Source: Streptomyces sp. NBC_01481 (lineage in GTDB: Bacteria; Actinomycetota; Actinomycetes; Streptomycetales; Streptomycetaceae). Taken from it: a DNA stretch of 64,000 bases. Below, piece by piece: positions 17,018 through 26,502 of this stretch. Each line of letters starts with the position of its first letter. The first letter of the stretch is position 1. The position numbers and the translations under genes were made by a program. Below the pieces are notes generated by a model, which saw nothing but the letters and a program-made list of their open reading frames with translations, made no database searches and was not told the origin of the DNA. The stretch lies in contig NZ_JAPEPT010000003.1 of NCBI RefSeq assembly GCF_026339995.1, positions 744,001 through 808,000 on the forward strand, written 5' to 3'.

Positions 17018-17108
17018 GATCGTCAGGCTACGCGACACGGTGCAACGGCCACCGGCAGGCCGAGATCCCCTGGCGCTGAGCCGGCCGGGTCGTAGGCTGG
17101 GCGTCACC

Positions 17109-17807
17109 ATGAAGATCATCGAGACGCCCCCGCACTGGCCCGCCGACGAGGCCGCGGCCCTGGCCGTCCAGGACGAACTGCGCACGCGCGTCGTCCCGGA
17201 CGAGCCCGGGCCGCAGCCCGCCACCGGCCTGGTGACGGGCGTCGACGTCGCCTACGACGACGACCGCGACGTCGTGGCCGCGGCGGCCGTCGTCCTGGAC
17301 GCGGCGACGTTCACCGTCGTCGAGGAGGCCACGGCGGTCGGGCGGGTGGCCTTCCCGTACGTTCCCGGGCTGCTGGCCTTCCGGGAGATCCCGACCGTGC
17401 TCGCCGTCCTGGAATCCCTCACGTCGGATCCCGGTCTAGTCGTCTGCGACGGCTACGGCCGGGCGCATCCCCGCCGATTCGGGCTCGCCTCGCATCTCGG
17501 AGTGCTGACCGGGCTGCCCGTGATCGGCGTCGCCAAGAACCCCTTCGTCTTCAGCTACGGCGAACTGGGCCCGCGGCGCGGCGACTTCGCCGCCCTGCGG
17601 GCCGACGACGGCGAGGAGGTCGGCCGGGCGCTGCGCACCCAGGACGACATCAAGCCGGTCTTCGTCTCCGTCGGCCACCGCACGACGCTCGACAACGCCT
17701 GCGCGCACACCATCCACCTCGCGTCCCGCTACCGGCTCCCCGAATCGACGCGGCTGGCCGACCGCCTGTGCCGGCGCGCACTTGCGGAGATCACCAGCGG
17801 ATCGTGA
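17109..17807 (+). CDS. nfi: Endonuclease V (deoxyinosine 3' endonuclease)
   Basis: 232 residues from ATG 17109. The three metal-binding acidic sites of the family are visible: Asp in TGVDVAYDD (about residue 46), Glu in VPGLLAFREIP (about 88) and Asp in VVCDGYGRAHP (about 110). The signature HLGVLTGLPVIGVAKNPF follows. The enzyme nicks DNA at the second phosphodiester 3' of hypoxanthine, starting repair of deaminated adenine. Length matches the family. It stands alone. Confidence 0.95.
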   Translation: MKIIETPPHWPADEAAALAVQDELRTRVVPDEPGPQPATGLVTGVDVAYDDDRDVVAAAAVVLDAATFTVVEEATAVGRVAFPYVPGLLAFREIPTVLAVLESLTSDPGLVVCDGYGRAHPRRFGLASHLGVLTGLPVIGVAKNPFVFSYGELGPRRGDFAALRADDGEEVGRALRTQDDIKPVFVSVGHRTTLDNACAHTIHLASRYRLPESTRLADRLCRRALAEITSGS

Positions 17808-17823
17808 TCGGCAGGCTCCGGTC

Positions 17824-19053
17824 TCAGCGCGTGGCGGCCACCCGGAAGCGGATGCCCGCCGCCTGAAGCCGCTCCAGCAGCGCATCACCCATCGCCACCG
17901 CCGTGGTCACTTGCCCCGAGGTGTCGGGCAGTTGGTCGTGGGCCAGGCACAACATGGACTCGGCGAGCATCTTCGCCGTCTCGCCGTAGCCCGGATCGCC
18001 GCCCGACACCTCCGTGAACACCGTGTGGCCACCGCCCTCGCCCACGAAACGCACCGAGAACCAGCTCTTCGCCCGACGCTGCTCGTCCGGACCCTCGCCC
18101 GGCTTGATCCGCTCAGACAACCAGCGCCGGGCAGGCGGCAGTTGGGCCAGCGCGAAGAGCGCGCCGACGGCCGCCGCACCGCCCGCCGCCATCGGCAGGG
18201 TGCGGACCGCCGCATAGTGCCGGTAGCGGAAGTCCGGGCCGTACCGCTTCAGCGACCGCGCCGAGCGCGCGACGATCTGCGCGTCGACCGTCGGCAGCGG
18301 CAGCGCCCAGGCCCCCGTCTCGCGGCTGAACCGCGGCGAACCGAGCGGGGCCCGGGCCCGCCGTCCCACCAGCCGCGGCTCGTGCAGCCGCCGCTCGTGC
18401 GCGGCCCGCAGCATCTGCCGCCCGCGGCCCATGGCGTTCAGCGCGGAGGCGAGAGTCCCGCCGGAGAAGGTGGCGTTGGAGCGTACGAACCCGTCGACGC
18501 GCAGCGGAACGCCTTCAGGGAGCTGCTGGACGGTGAAGTACGCGCCGAGGTCGTGCGGGACGGAGTCGAAGCCGCAGGCGTGGATCAGCCGGGCCCCGGT
18601 CTCCCGGGCCCGCGCGTCATGGCGTACGTACATCAGGTCCACGAACTCGGGCTCGCCGGTCAGGTCGACATAGTCGGTCCCGGCCTCCGCGCACGCGGCG
18701 ACCAGCGCCTCGCCGTACAGCAGGTAGGGGCCGACCGTCGTGGCCACCACACGGGCGGACTCGGCGAGTTGGCGAAGTGCTTCGGGATCATTCACGTCCG
18801 CCTCGATCAGCGGCAGCCCGGCACAGCCGGGATGCCTGGCGGCAAGACGCTCACGCAGCTGCTCCAGCTTCTGCCGGCTGCGGCCCGCGACGGCCCAGCG
18901 GCAGCCTTCGGGCGCGTGCGCCGCGAGGTACTCCGCGGTGAGCGCGCCGACGAAACCTGTCGCCCCGAAGAGCACTACGTCGTACGGGCGCTGTGCGCGA
19001 TCGGTCCCGTTCTGCCTGTTCAATGGCCCCTCCGCCGTTGCCCCCGCGGTCAT
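17824..19053 (-). CDS. Saccharopine dehydrogenase-like NAD(P)-binding membrane-associated protein
   Basis: 409 residues. The N-terminal Rossmann motif is VVLFGATGFVGALTAEYL, followed by the pattern RSRQKLEQLRERL and the GEPEFVDLMY and CGFDSVPHDLGAYF blocks of the trans-acting enoyl reductase/saccharopine dehydrogenase-like group. A hydrophobic stretch near residue 280 (AAAVGALFALAQLPPARRW) suggests membrane association. In mycobacteria a relative works as a trans-acting enoyl reductase in phthiocerol lipid synthesis; here no polyketide synthase is nearby, so that role is not implied. The gene is convergent with nfi. Confidence 0.82.
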   Translation of the reverse strand: MTAGATAEGPLNRQNGTDRAQRPYDVVLFGATGFVGALTAEYLAAHAPEGCRWAVAGRSRQKLEQLRERLAARHPGCAGLPLIEADVNDPEALRQLAESARVVATTVGPYLLYGEALVAACAEAGTDYVDLTGEPEFVDLMYVRHDARARETGARLIHACGFDSVPHDLGAYFTVQQLPEGVPLRVDGFVRSNATFSGGTLASALNAMGRGRQMLRAAHERRLHEPRLVGRRARAPLGSPRFSRETGAWALPLPTVDAQIVARSARSLKRYGPDFRYRHYAAVRTLPMAAGGAAAVGALFALAQLPPARRWLSERIKPGEGPDEQRRAKSWFSVRFVGEGGGHTVFTEVSGGDPGYGETAKMLAESMLCLAHDQLPDTSGQVTTAVAMGDALLERLQAAGIRFRVAATR

Positions 19054-19150
19054 GTCGGTGGCTGAGGCTAGCGTGCGAACGGGCCTGGGAAGAAGATGCG
19101 TTTCCCATCGGTAACATGCCGGGCCCCGGGGCCGGATCTAGCGTGAAGAC

Positions 19151-19597
19151 ATGCGTACATGGCGTCCCCACCGCCTGGTGCGGTGGTTCCACACCGCGCT
19201 CGCGGTGTGCGGGCTCGCCGCGGGCGCCGCACTGGTGGCGCTCGCCGCGACCACCGACGAGGGGGCGGGCCAGCTGTACGGCATGGCGGGGGTGGTGATC
19301 GCCTGTTCCGCCTATCTGCTGCTGCTCGCCTTCAACCGCCGGGTGTCCCTGACCGACAGCGAGGTCGTGGTCCGCAATCTGTCCACCGACCGGCACATTC
19401 CGCTGGCGGAGGTCGCTTCCGCCGCGCCGGGGCACGGCGCGGTGGAGATCCGGCTGACGGACGGCTCACGGACCAGAGTCATAGCGGTCGGCACCTACCA
19501 CTGGCTGGCCCCTGGACTCTCGCGCGCCGGCGAGGTGTCGACGGCGGTCAGCACGGCGGCGGGCCAGGTGAGGGCGAGAGGCGCCCCGGCGCGCTGA
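19151..19597 (+). CDS. Small membrane protein with PH-like domain
   Basis: 148 residues. Two transmembrane segments, about residues 14-34 and 41-61, are followed by a soluble C-terminal domain (RRVSLTDSEVVVRNLSTDRHIPLAEVASAAPGH, given in part) that matches the bacterial PH-domain pattern. The active surface would face the cytosol. There is no enzymatic motif and the function is unknown. It sits between the saccharopine-dehydrogenase-like gene and the acyl-CoA operon, with 176 bp to the latter. Confidence 0.7.
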   Translation: MRTWRPHRLVRWFHTALAVCGLAAGAALVALAATTDEGAGQLYGMAGVVIACSAYLLLLAFNRRVSLTDSEVVVRNLSTDRHIPLAEVASAAPGHGAVEIRLTDGSRTRVIAVGTYHWLAPGLSRAGEVSTAVSTAAGQVRARGAPAR

Positions 19598-19773
19598 GCG
19601 ACCGACCTACCCTGACGGCATCGGCCGGAAAGCCATGATTTAGGTCGGAATCCGCGTGTAGGCTGCGGCCGGTTCTAAGCGCTTGCTCGGCCCAGACCCT
19701 TGTGCCGGGTGGAACGCGTTCTTACCATCATCGGTGTTACATCAGTTGTGTCACAGGCAGGGCTGGGGGCTCG

Positions 19774-20928
19774 ATGGCAGCGACGGGGAACGGCCCGCTC
19801 GCCGGGGTGCGTGTGGTCGAACTGGCGGGCATCGGGCCCGGTCCGTTCGCCGCCATGCTCCTGGCCGATCTGGGCGCCGATGTCGTACGGGTCGACCGGC
19901 CCGGCGGCTCGGGGCTCGCGATCGATCCGGCGTACGACCTCACCAACCGCAACAAGCGCTCCGTACTCGTCGATCTCAAGGCCGACGACGGCCCCGCGCG
20001 GGTCCTCGACCTGGTCGAGCGGGCCGACGTACTGATCGAGGGCTACCGGCCCGGCGTCGCCGAGCGGCTCGGCGTCGGACCCCAGGAGTGCCTGGAGCGC
20101 AATCCGCGGCTGGTCTACGGGCGGATGACCGGCTGGGGCCAGGAGGGACCGCTCGCCCAGCGAGCCGGGCACGACATCGCGTACATCGCCGTCACCGGCA
20201 CGCTCGGCATGATCGGCAAGCCCGACGAGCCGCCGACCGTCCCGGCCAATCTCGTCGGCGACTACGCGGGCGGCTCGCTCTATCTCGTCGTCGGAGTCCT
20301 CGCGGCCCTGCACCACGCCCGGACCGAAGGCGGTTCGGGCCAGGTCGTGGACGCGGCGATCGTCGACGGGGCCGCCCATCTCGCGACGATGATCCACGGC
20401 ATGATGGCGGCCGGGGGCTGGCAGGACCGGCGCGGGGCGAACCTCCTCGACGGCGGCTGCCCCTTCTACGGGAACTACGAGACCGCGGACGGCCAGTACA
20501 TGGCCGTCGGGGCGCTGGAGCAGCAGTTCTACAACGAGTTCATCGAACTGCTGGGCATCAAGGACGAGGCACCGGCCCGTAAGGACTTCGCCCGCTGGGG
20601 CGAACTGCGCGCCGCCGTCGCCGCCCGCTTCAAGACCAGGACCCGCGAGGATTGGACGGCCGTCTTCGAGGGCTCGGACGCCTGCGTCGCACCGGTGCTC
20701 TCGCTGCGCGAAGCTCCCTCGCACCCCCATCTCGCGGCCCGCGGAACCTTCGTCGACCACAGCGGAATCACCCAGCCCGCGCCCGCGCCCCGCTTCTCCG
20801 CCACGCCCGGCTCCGTGTACCGGGGACCCGCCCAGCCGGGCGCCGACACCGCCGAGGTGGCCCGCGACTGGGACCTGCCCGGGCTCACCGACGAGGACCT
20901 GCCCGGGCTGACCAAGGAGGACCGTTGA
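19774..20928 (+). CDS. CaiB/BaiF family CoA-transferase or alpha-methylacyl-CoA racemase
   Basis: 384 residues from ATG 19774 with GGGGG upstream. The N-terminal family III CoA-transferase pattern is clear (LAGVRVVELAGIGPGPFAAM, LADLGADVVRVDRP), followed by the catalytic GHDIAYIAVTG block, whose Asp aligns with the family's reactive Asp. The neighbouring HDIxY form is seen in alpha-methylacyl-CoA racemases, so epimerising 2-methyl-branched acyl-CoA before beta-oxidation is the best guess. It begins a coupled operon: its TGA overlaps the TTG start of the acyl-CoA dehydrogenase. Confidence 0.88.
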   Translation: MAATGNGPLAGVRVVELAGIGPGPFAAMLLADLGADVVRVDRPGGSGLAIDPAYDLTNRNKRSVLVDLKADDGPARVLDLVERADVLIEGYRPGVAERLGVGPQECLERNPRLVYGRMTGWGQEGPLAQRAGHDIAYIAVTGTLGMIGKPDEPPTVPANLVGDYAGGSLYLVVGVLAALHHARTEGGSGQVVDAAIVDGAAHLATMIHGMMAAGGWQDRRGANLLDGGCPFYGNYETADGQYMAVGALEQQFYNEFIELLGIKDEAPARKDFARWGELRAAVAARFKTRTREDWTAVFEGSDACVAPVLSLREAPSHPHLAARGTFVDHSGITQPAPAPRFSATPGSVYRGPAQPGADTAEVARDWDLPGLTDEDLPGLTKEDR

Positions 20929-22067
20929 AGCGCCAGATCTTCACCGCCGAGCACGACGCCTTCCGCGAGACCGTGCGCACCTTCCTCGCCAAGGAGGTCC
21001 TTCCGCACTACGAGCAGTGGGAGAAGGACGGCATCGTCAGCCGTGAGGCCTGGCTGGCGGCGGGGAGGCAGGGGCTGCTCGGTCTGGCCGTGCCCGAGGA
21101 GTACGGAGGCGGCGGGAACGAGGACTTCCGCTACAGCGCCGTCCTGGCGGAGGAGTTCACGCGCGCGGGCGCGGCCGGACTCGCGCTCGGGCTGCACAAC
21201 GACGTCATCGGCCCGTACCTCACCGGGCTCGCCACCGAGGAGCAGAAGCGGCGCTGGCTGCCCGGCTTCTGCAGCGGCGAGATCATCACCGCCATCGCGA
21301 TGACCGAGCCGGGCGCGGGCTCCGACCTCCAGGGCATCCGCACCAGCGCCGAGGACCGCGGAGACCACTGGGTCCTCAACGGCTCCAAGACCTTCATCTC
21401 CAACGGAATCCTCGCCGACCTGGTGGTCGTCGTCGCGAAGACCACGCCCGAGGGCGGTGCCAAGGGCCTCTCGCTGCTGGTCGTCGAGCGTGGCGCGGAA
21501 GGCTTCGAGCGCGGCCGCAATCTCGACAAGATCGGCCAGAAGTCCCAGGACACGGCAGAGCTGTTCTTCAACGACGTACGCGTCCCCAAAGAGAATCTGC
21601 TCGGGGAACTCAACGGCGCCTTCATCCATCTGATGACCAATCTCGCGCAGGAGCGGATGGGTATCGCGGTCGCCGGAATCGCCGCCGCCGAATATCTCCT
21701 GGAGATCACCACGCAGTACGTCAAGGAGCGGGAGGCCTTCGGGCGGCCGCTCTCCAAGCTTCAGCACATTCGCTTCGAGATCGCCGAAATGGCCACGGAA
21801 TGCGCCGTGACGCGTGCCTTCCTCGACCGCTGCATCGTGGATCACTCGAACGGGGAACTCGACGCGGTCCATGCCTCGATGGCCAAGTGGTGGGCCACCG
21901 AACTCCAGAAGCGGGTCGCCGACCGCTGTCTCCAACTGCACGGCGGCTACGGCTATATGACCGAATACCGCGTCGCCAGGGCATTCACGGACGGCCGTAT
22001 CCAGACGATCTACGGCGGCACGACCGAGATCATGAAGGAAATCATCGGCCGTTCTCTTCTCGGCTGA
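20925..22067 (+). CDS. Acyl-CoA dehydrogenase
   Basis: 380 residues from TTG 20925, which overlaps the previous stop (TTGA) and follows a near-perfect AAGGAGG site. FAD/substrate motifs of the family are present: AIAMTEPGAGSDLQGI, GSKTFISNG, QERMGIAVAGIAAAE, REAFGRPLSKLQHIRF and the C-terminal LQLHGGYGYMTEYRVAR...IYGGTTEIMKEII. It introduces the alpha-beta double bond in acyl-CoA, passing electrons to ETF. Chain length is not predictable. It is the second gene of the beta-oxidation operon. Confidence 0.95.
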   Translation: MKRQIFTAEHDAFRETVRTFLAKEVLPHYEQWEKDGIVSREAWLAAGRQGLLGLAVPEEYGGGGNEDFRYSAVLAEEFTRAGAAGLALGLHNDVIGPYLTGLATEEQKRRWLPGFCSGEIITAIAMTEPGAGSDLQGIRTSAEDRGDHWVLNGSKTFISNGILADLVVVVAKTTPEGGAKGLSLLVVERGAEGFERGRNLDKIGQKSQDTAELFFNDVRVPKENLLGELNGAFIHLMTNLAQERMGIAVAGIAAAEYLLEITTQYVKEREAFGRPLSKLQHIRFEIAEMATECAVTRAFLDRCIVDHSNGELDAVHASMAKWWATELQKRVADRCLQLHGGYGYMTEYRVARAFTDGRIQTIYGGTTEIMKEIIGRSLLG

Positions 22068-22089
22068 CACTTATGGAAAGGCTGCTGTC

Positions 22090-23304
22090 TTGAGTACCGA
22101 AGCGTATGTGTACGACGCGATCCGCACCCCGCGCGGGCGCGGCAAGGCCAATGGCGCCCTGCACGGGACCAAGCCGATCGACCTCGTCGTCGGCCTGATC
22201 CATGAACTGCGCGGCCGCTTCCCCGGCCTCGACCCGGCGGCCGTCGACGACATCGTGCTCGGCGTCGTCGGACCGGTCGGCGACCAGGGCTCCGACATCG
22301 CCCGTATCGCGGCCATCGCGGCCGGACTGCCCGACACCGTCGCCGGCGTACAGGAGAACCGCTTCTGTGCCTCGGGTCTCGAAGCCGTCAACATGGCGGC
22401 GATGAAGGTCCGTTCGGGCTGGGAGGACCTGGTCCTCGCCGGTGGGGTCGAGTCGATGTCGCGGGTGCCGATGGCTTCCGACGGCGGCGCCTGGTTCGCC
22501 GACCCGATGACCAACTACGACACCGGGTTCGTCCCGCAGGGCATCGGCGCCGACCTCATCGCCACCATCGAGGGCTTCTCCCGGCGCGATGTCGACGAGT
22601 ACGCCGCCCTCTCCCAGGAGCGTGCCGCCGCGGCCTGGAAGGACGGCCGCTTCGACCGGTCCGTCGTCCCGGTGCGCGACCGCAACGGCCTCGTCGTCCT
22701 CGACCACGACGAGCACATGCGCCCCGGCACCACCGCCGACAGCCTCGCCGCCCTCAAGCCCTCCTTCGCGGGCATCGGCGACATGGGCGGCTTCGACGCC
22801 GTGGCGCTGCAGACGTACCACTGGGTGGAGAAGATCGACCACGTCCACCACGCGGGCAACTCCTCGGGCATCGTCGACGGAGCGGCGCTCGTCGCGATCG
22901 GTACGAAGGAGGTCGGCGAGCGCTACGGCCTGACCCCGCGCGCCCGCATCGTCTCGGCCGCGGTCTCCGGCTCCGAGCCGACCATCATGCTCACCGGCCC
23001 CGCGCCCGCCACCCGCAAGGCGCTCGCCAAGGCCGGACTGACGATCGACGACATCGATCTCGTCGAGATCAACGAGGCGTTCGCCGGTGTCGTGCTGCGC
23101 TTCGCCCGCGATCTGGACCTCCCCCTGGACAAGATCAACGTGAACGGTGGCGCGATCGCTCTGGGCCACCCGCTCGGTGCGACGGGCGCGATGATCCTCG
23201 GCACCGTCATCGACGAACTGGAGCGCCAGGACAAGCGGTACGGCCTCGTCACGCTCTGCGTGGGCGGCGGAATGGGCATCGCCACGATCGTCGAGCGGGT
23301 GTAG
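22090..23304 (+). CDS. fadA: Acetyl-CoA C-acyltransferase (thiolase)
   Basis: 404 residues from TTG 22090, 22 bp after the dehydrogenase. The catalytic residues are visible: nucleophile Cys93 in ENRFCASGLEAVN, His360 in ALGHPLGATGA and Cys390 in LCVGGGMG. It performs the thiolytic last step of beta-oxidation, partnering the FadB protein encoded 144 bp downstream. Assignment to the FadA type rests on operon context; biosynthetic thiolases share these motifs. Confidence 0.93.
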   Translation: MSTEAYVYDAIRTPRGRGKANGALHGTKPIDLVVGLIHELRGRFPGLDPAAVDDIVLGVVGPVGDQGSDIARIAAIAAGLPDTVAGVQENRFCASGLEAVNMAAMKVRSGWEDLVLAGGVESMSRVPMASDGGAWFADPMTNYDTGFVPQGIGADLIATIEGFSRRDVDEYAALSQERAAAAWKDGRFDRSVVPVRDRNGLVVLDHDEHMRPGTTADSLAALKPSFAGIGDMGGFDAVALQTYHWVEKIDHVHHAGNSSGIVDGAALVAIGTKEVGERYGLTPRARIVSAAVSGSEPTIMLTGPAPATRKALAKAGLTIDDIDLVEINEAFAGVVLRFARDLDLPLDKINVNGGAIALGHPLGATGAMILGTVIDELERQDKRYGLVTLCVGGGMGIATIVERV

Positions 23305-23448
23305 CGCTGCGCGCACACTCCCGGGGCACGCGTACGTCCGGTGCGCGAGCCCGCCGGCCGCTGCGGCGCAGCCGCGCGGACCTGTGCGTGACCGTCGCCG
23401 CGCGACGGGTCCGCCCGCGTCCTCACCACACCCTCAGGAGACTTCGCA

Positions 23449-25623
23449 ATGACCCAGAGCACCACCATCCGCTGGGAGCAGGACGAGACGGGGATCGTCA
23501 CCCTCGTCCTCGACGACCCCAACCAGTCCGCGAACACCATGAACCAGGCCTTCAAGGACTCGCTCGCGGTCATCGCCGACCGGGCCGAGGCCGAGAAGGA
23601 CTCGATCCGCGGCATCATCTACACCTCCGCCAAGAAGACCTTCTTCGCGGGCGGCGACCTCAAGGACATGATCAAGGTCGGCCCCGAGCAGGCCCAGCAG
23701 GCCTTCGACGCCGGTAGAGCCATCAAGAACGCCCTGCGCCGTATCGAGACCCTGGGCAAGCCCGTCGTCGCGGCCGTCAACGGCGCGGCGCTGGGCGGCG
23801 GTTACGAGATCGCGCTCGCCAGCCACCACCGCATCGCGCTCGACGCACCCGGCTCCAAGATCGGCCTGCCCGAGGTCACGCTCGGACTGCTCCCTGCGGC
23901 CGGCGGAGTCACCCGTACCGTACGGCTGATGGGCATCGCCGACGCGCTGCTGAAGGTGCTCCTGCAGGGCACGCAGTACTCGCCGCAGCGCGCCCTGGAG
24001 AACGGGCTCGTCCACGAAGTCGCCGCCACGCCCGAGGAGATGCTCGCCAAGGCGCGCGCGTTCATCGACGCCAACCCCGTCTCCCAGCAGCCCTGGGACG
24101 TCAAGGGCTACAAGATCCCCGGCGGCACCCCGTCCAACCCGCGCTTCGCGGCGAACCTCCCGGCCTTCCCTGCCAACCTCAAGAAGCAGACGGCGGGCGC
24201 CCCGTACCCCGCGCCGCGCAACATCCTGGCCGCGGCCGTCGAGGGCTCCCAGGTCGACTTCGAGACCGCGCTGACCATCGAGGCCCGGTACTTCACCGAG
24301 CTGGTCACCGGGCAGATCTCCAAGAACATGATCCAGGCGTTCTTCTTCGACCTCCAGGCCGTCAACTCCGGCGCCAACCGCCCCAAGGGCATCGAGCAGC
24401 GGCCGGTCCGCAAGGTCGCCGTCCTCGGCGCCGGGATGATGGGCGCGGGCATCGCGTACTCCTGCGCCCGCGCGGGCATCGACGTGGTCCTCAAGGATGT
24501 GACGGCCGAGTCGGCCCAGAAGGGCAAGGCGTACTCCGAGAAGCTGCTCGACAAGGCCCTCTCCCGGGGCCGTACCACCGAGGCCAAGCGCGACGCCCTG
24601 CTCGCCCGGATCACGCCGACCGCCGACCCCGCCGATCTCGCGGGCTGCGACGCCGTGATCGAGGCGGTCTTCGAGGACACCGCGCTCAAGCACAAGGTGT
24701 TCCAGGAGATCCAGGACGTCATCGAGCCGGATGCGCTGCTCTGCTCCAACACCTCGACCCTGCCCATCACCCAGCTCGCCGAAGGCGTCTCGCGACCCGC
24801 CGACTTCATCGGTCTGCACTTCTTCTCGCCGGTCGACAAGATGCCGCTGGTCGAGATCATCAAGGGCGGGCGCACCGGCGACGAGGCGCTTGCCCGCGCC
24901 TTCGACCTGGTCCGTCAGATCAACAAGACCCCGATCGTGGTCAACGACTCACGCGGCTTCTTCACCTCGCGTGTGATCGGGCAGTTCATCAACGAGGGCG
25001 TGGCGATGGTCGGCGAGGGCGTCAACCCCGTGTCGATCGAGCAGGCAGCGGCGCAGGCCGGATACCCGGCCAAGGTGCTCTCGCTGATGGACGAGCTGAC
25101 GCTGACCCTGCCGCGCAAGATCCGCAACGAGACCAGGCGCGCGGTCGAGGAGACGGGCGGCAGCTGGGCCGGGCACCCGGCTGACGCGGTGATCGACCGG
25201 ATGGTCGACGAGTTCGCGCGTACGGGCCGCAGCGGCGGGGCGGGCTTCTACGAGTACGGCGAGGACGGCAAGCGGGCCGGACTGTGGCCGGGCCTGCGCG
25301 AGCACTTCGCGAAGCCGGACGTCGATGTCCCCTTCACCGACATGAAGGAGCGGATGCTCTTCTCCGAGGCGCTGGACTCCGTCCGCTGCCTGGAGGAGAA
25401 CGTGCTGACGTCGGTCGCCGACGCCAACATCGGCTCCATCATGGGCATCGGCTTCCCGGCCTGGACGGGCGGCGTGCTGCAGTACATCAATGGCTACGAG
25501 GGCGGGCTGCCCGGCTTCGTGGCACGCGCACGTGAACTCGCGGAGCGCTACGGCGAGCGCTTCGAGCCGCCGGCGCTGCTCGTCGAGAAGGCGGAGCGCG
25601 GCGAGGTCTTCACCGACGCGTGA
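23449..25623 (+). CDS. fadB: Bifunctional enoyl-CoA hydratase / 3-hydroxyacyl-CoA dehydrogenase
   Basis: 724 residues, ATG with CAGGAGA upstream. The N-terminal crotonase domain has the oxyanion-hole segments AKKTFFAGGDLKDM and NGAALGGGYEIALASHHRI. From about residue 320 the NAD-binding motif VAVLGAGMMGAGIAYSCARAG opens the hydroxyacyl-CoA dehydrogenase domain, with catalytic GLHFFSPVDKMPLVEII and C-terminal helical domains. It carries out the two middle steps of beta-oxidation and would form a trifunctional complex with the preceding thiolase. A hairpin terminator shared with the convergent merR follows the stop. Confidence 0.95.
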   Translation: MTQSTTIRWEQDETGIVTLVLDDPNQSANTMNQAFKDSLAVIADRAEAEKDSIRGIIYTSAKKTFFAGGDLKDMIKVGPEQAQQAFDAGRAIKNALRRIETLGKPVVAAVNGAALGGGYEIALASHHRIALDAPGSKIGLPEVTLGLLPAAGGVTRTVRLMGIADALLKVLLQGTQYSPQRALENGLVHEVAATPEEMLAKARAFIDANPVSQQPWDVKGYKIPGGTPSNPRFAANLPAFPANLKKQTAGAPYPAPRNILAAAVEGSQVDFETALTIEARYFTELVTGQISKNMIQAFFFDLQAVNSGANRPKGIEQRPVRKVAVLGAGMMGAGIAYSCARAGIDVVLKDVTAESAQKGKAYSEKLLDKALSRGRTTEAKRDALLARITPTADPADLAGCDAVIEAVFEDTALKHKVFQEIQDVIEPDALLCSNTSTLPITQLAEGVSRPADFIGLHFFSPVDKMPLVEIIKGGRTGDEALARAFDLVRQINKTPIVVNDSRGFFTSRVIGQFINEGVAMVGEGVNPVSIEQAAAQAGYPAKVLSLMDELTLTLPRKIRNETRRAVEETGGSWAGHPADAVIDRMVDEFARTGRSGGAGFYEYGEDGKRAGLWPGLREHFAKPDVDVPFTDMKERMLFSEALDSVRCLEENVLTSVADANIGSIMGIGFPAWTGGVLQYINGYEGGLPGFVARARELAERYGERFEPPALLVEKAERGEVFTDA

Positions 25624-25642
25624 CGCGTGACGCCCGATGCCC

Positions 25643-25677
25643 GGGCCGCGTTCAGCCCTCCTGGCCGAACGCGGCCC
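25643..25677. terminator. Bidirectional hairpin between fadB and merR
   Basis: GGGCCGCGTTC (25643-25653) and GAACGCGGCCC (25667-25677) form a perfect 11-bp stem with a 13-nt loop. It overlaps the last codons of the convergent MerR gene. Confidence 0.7.
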
Positions 25678-26383
25678 GCAGCTCTTCCTTCAACGACCGC
25701 TGAAAGGCGGTGACCAGCGCCTGCACGACCATCGGCTGCATATGGGCGGACAGCGACTTCATCGCGGCCACATGCTCGGGGTCCGACTCCCGCTCCCGGT
25801 ACGGGTTCCACACCTCGTCGCGGAACAGCCGGGTCAGCTCGTGCGCGGCCGAGCGGGTGTGCTCCAGCAGGACGGTACGGGCGGCGAGGATCGTCTCGTG
25901 CGCGATGGGCACGTCGAGCAGCTGCACACCGAGCCGCAGCAGCCCCGGGTCGAGCCGGTAGCCGCCCCCGGCGGCCTCGCGCTCCAGGACGCCCATCGCC
26001 GCGAGCCGGTCGATGTCCTCCTCGCCGAGCGGCCGTCCCGCGCGGCGCTCCAGCTCGGCACGGGTCGCCTCCTCGGCCGAGTCCGGGGCCCACGAGGCCA
26101 CCAGCGCACGGTGGATGGCGAGATCGTGCGCGCTCAGATCCGGCGGCAGCTGCTCCACATAACGCTCGATCGCGGCGAGCGTCATGCCCTGGTGCTGAAG
26201 CTCCTCGATGAGGGCGAGCCGGGACAGATGCCCCTGCCCGTAGTGCCCGACGCGACGCGGTCCGATGACCGGGGGCGGCAGCAGCCCGCGCGTGCTGTAG
26301 AAGCGAATGGTCCGCACGGTCACCCCGGCACGCGCAGCCAGCTCGTCGACGGTGAGCGTCGGCTCCTCGGTCTCGGTCGCCAT
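25652..26383 (-). CDS. MerR-family transcriptional regulator
   Basis: 243 residues from ATG 26383. The N-terminal MerR winged helix reads TVDELAARAGVTVRTIRFYSTRGLLPPPVIGPRR and continues with GHYGQGHLSRLALIEELQ. No metal-binding Cys cluster is present. The C-terminal half is helical, of the kind seen in actinobacterial MerR proteins near lipid genes. It is convergent with the beta-oxidation operon, so control of that operon by acyl-CoA is plausible but not shown. Its own upstream region has an imperfect palindrome near 26422-26434 (ACAG-TATTG-CTGT). Confidence 0.88.
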   Translation of the reverse strand: MATETEEPTLTVDELAARAGVTVRTIRFYSTRGLLPPPVIGPRRVGHYGQGHLSRLALIEELQHQGMTLAAIERYVEQLPPDLSAHDLAIHRALVASWAPDSAEEATRAELERRAGRPLGEEDIDRLAAMGVLEREAAGGGYRLDPGLLRLGVQLLDVPIAHETILAARTVLLEHTRSAAHELTRLFRDEVWNPYRERESDPEHVAAMKSLSAHMQPMVVQALVTAFQRSLKEELRAAFGQEG

Positions 26384-26421
26384 GGTCTGCCTCGCCTCTC
26401 CTGGGCATCGATCCGGTGCAA

Positions 26422-26434
26422 CAGTATTGCTGTC
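26422..26434 (-). promoter_or_regulatory. Imperfect palindrome in the merR promoter region
   Basis: ACAG-TATTG-CTGT, about 40 bp upstream of the merR start and 70 bp before the divergent macrodomain gene. Possible MerR binding site; weak evidence. Confidence 0.35.
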
Positions 26435-26502
26435 TCACCATTGTTGTGAAAGGCGCTGTACAGCGAAGGCCGATTGTCAGTGACCGTCTCTATGGTGGAT
26501 GA

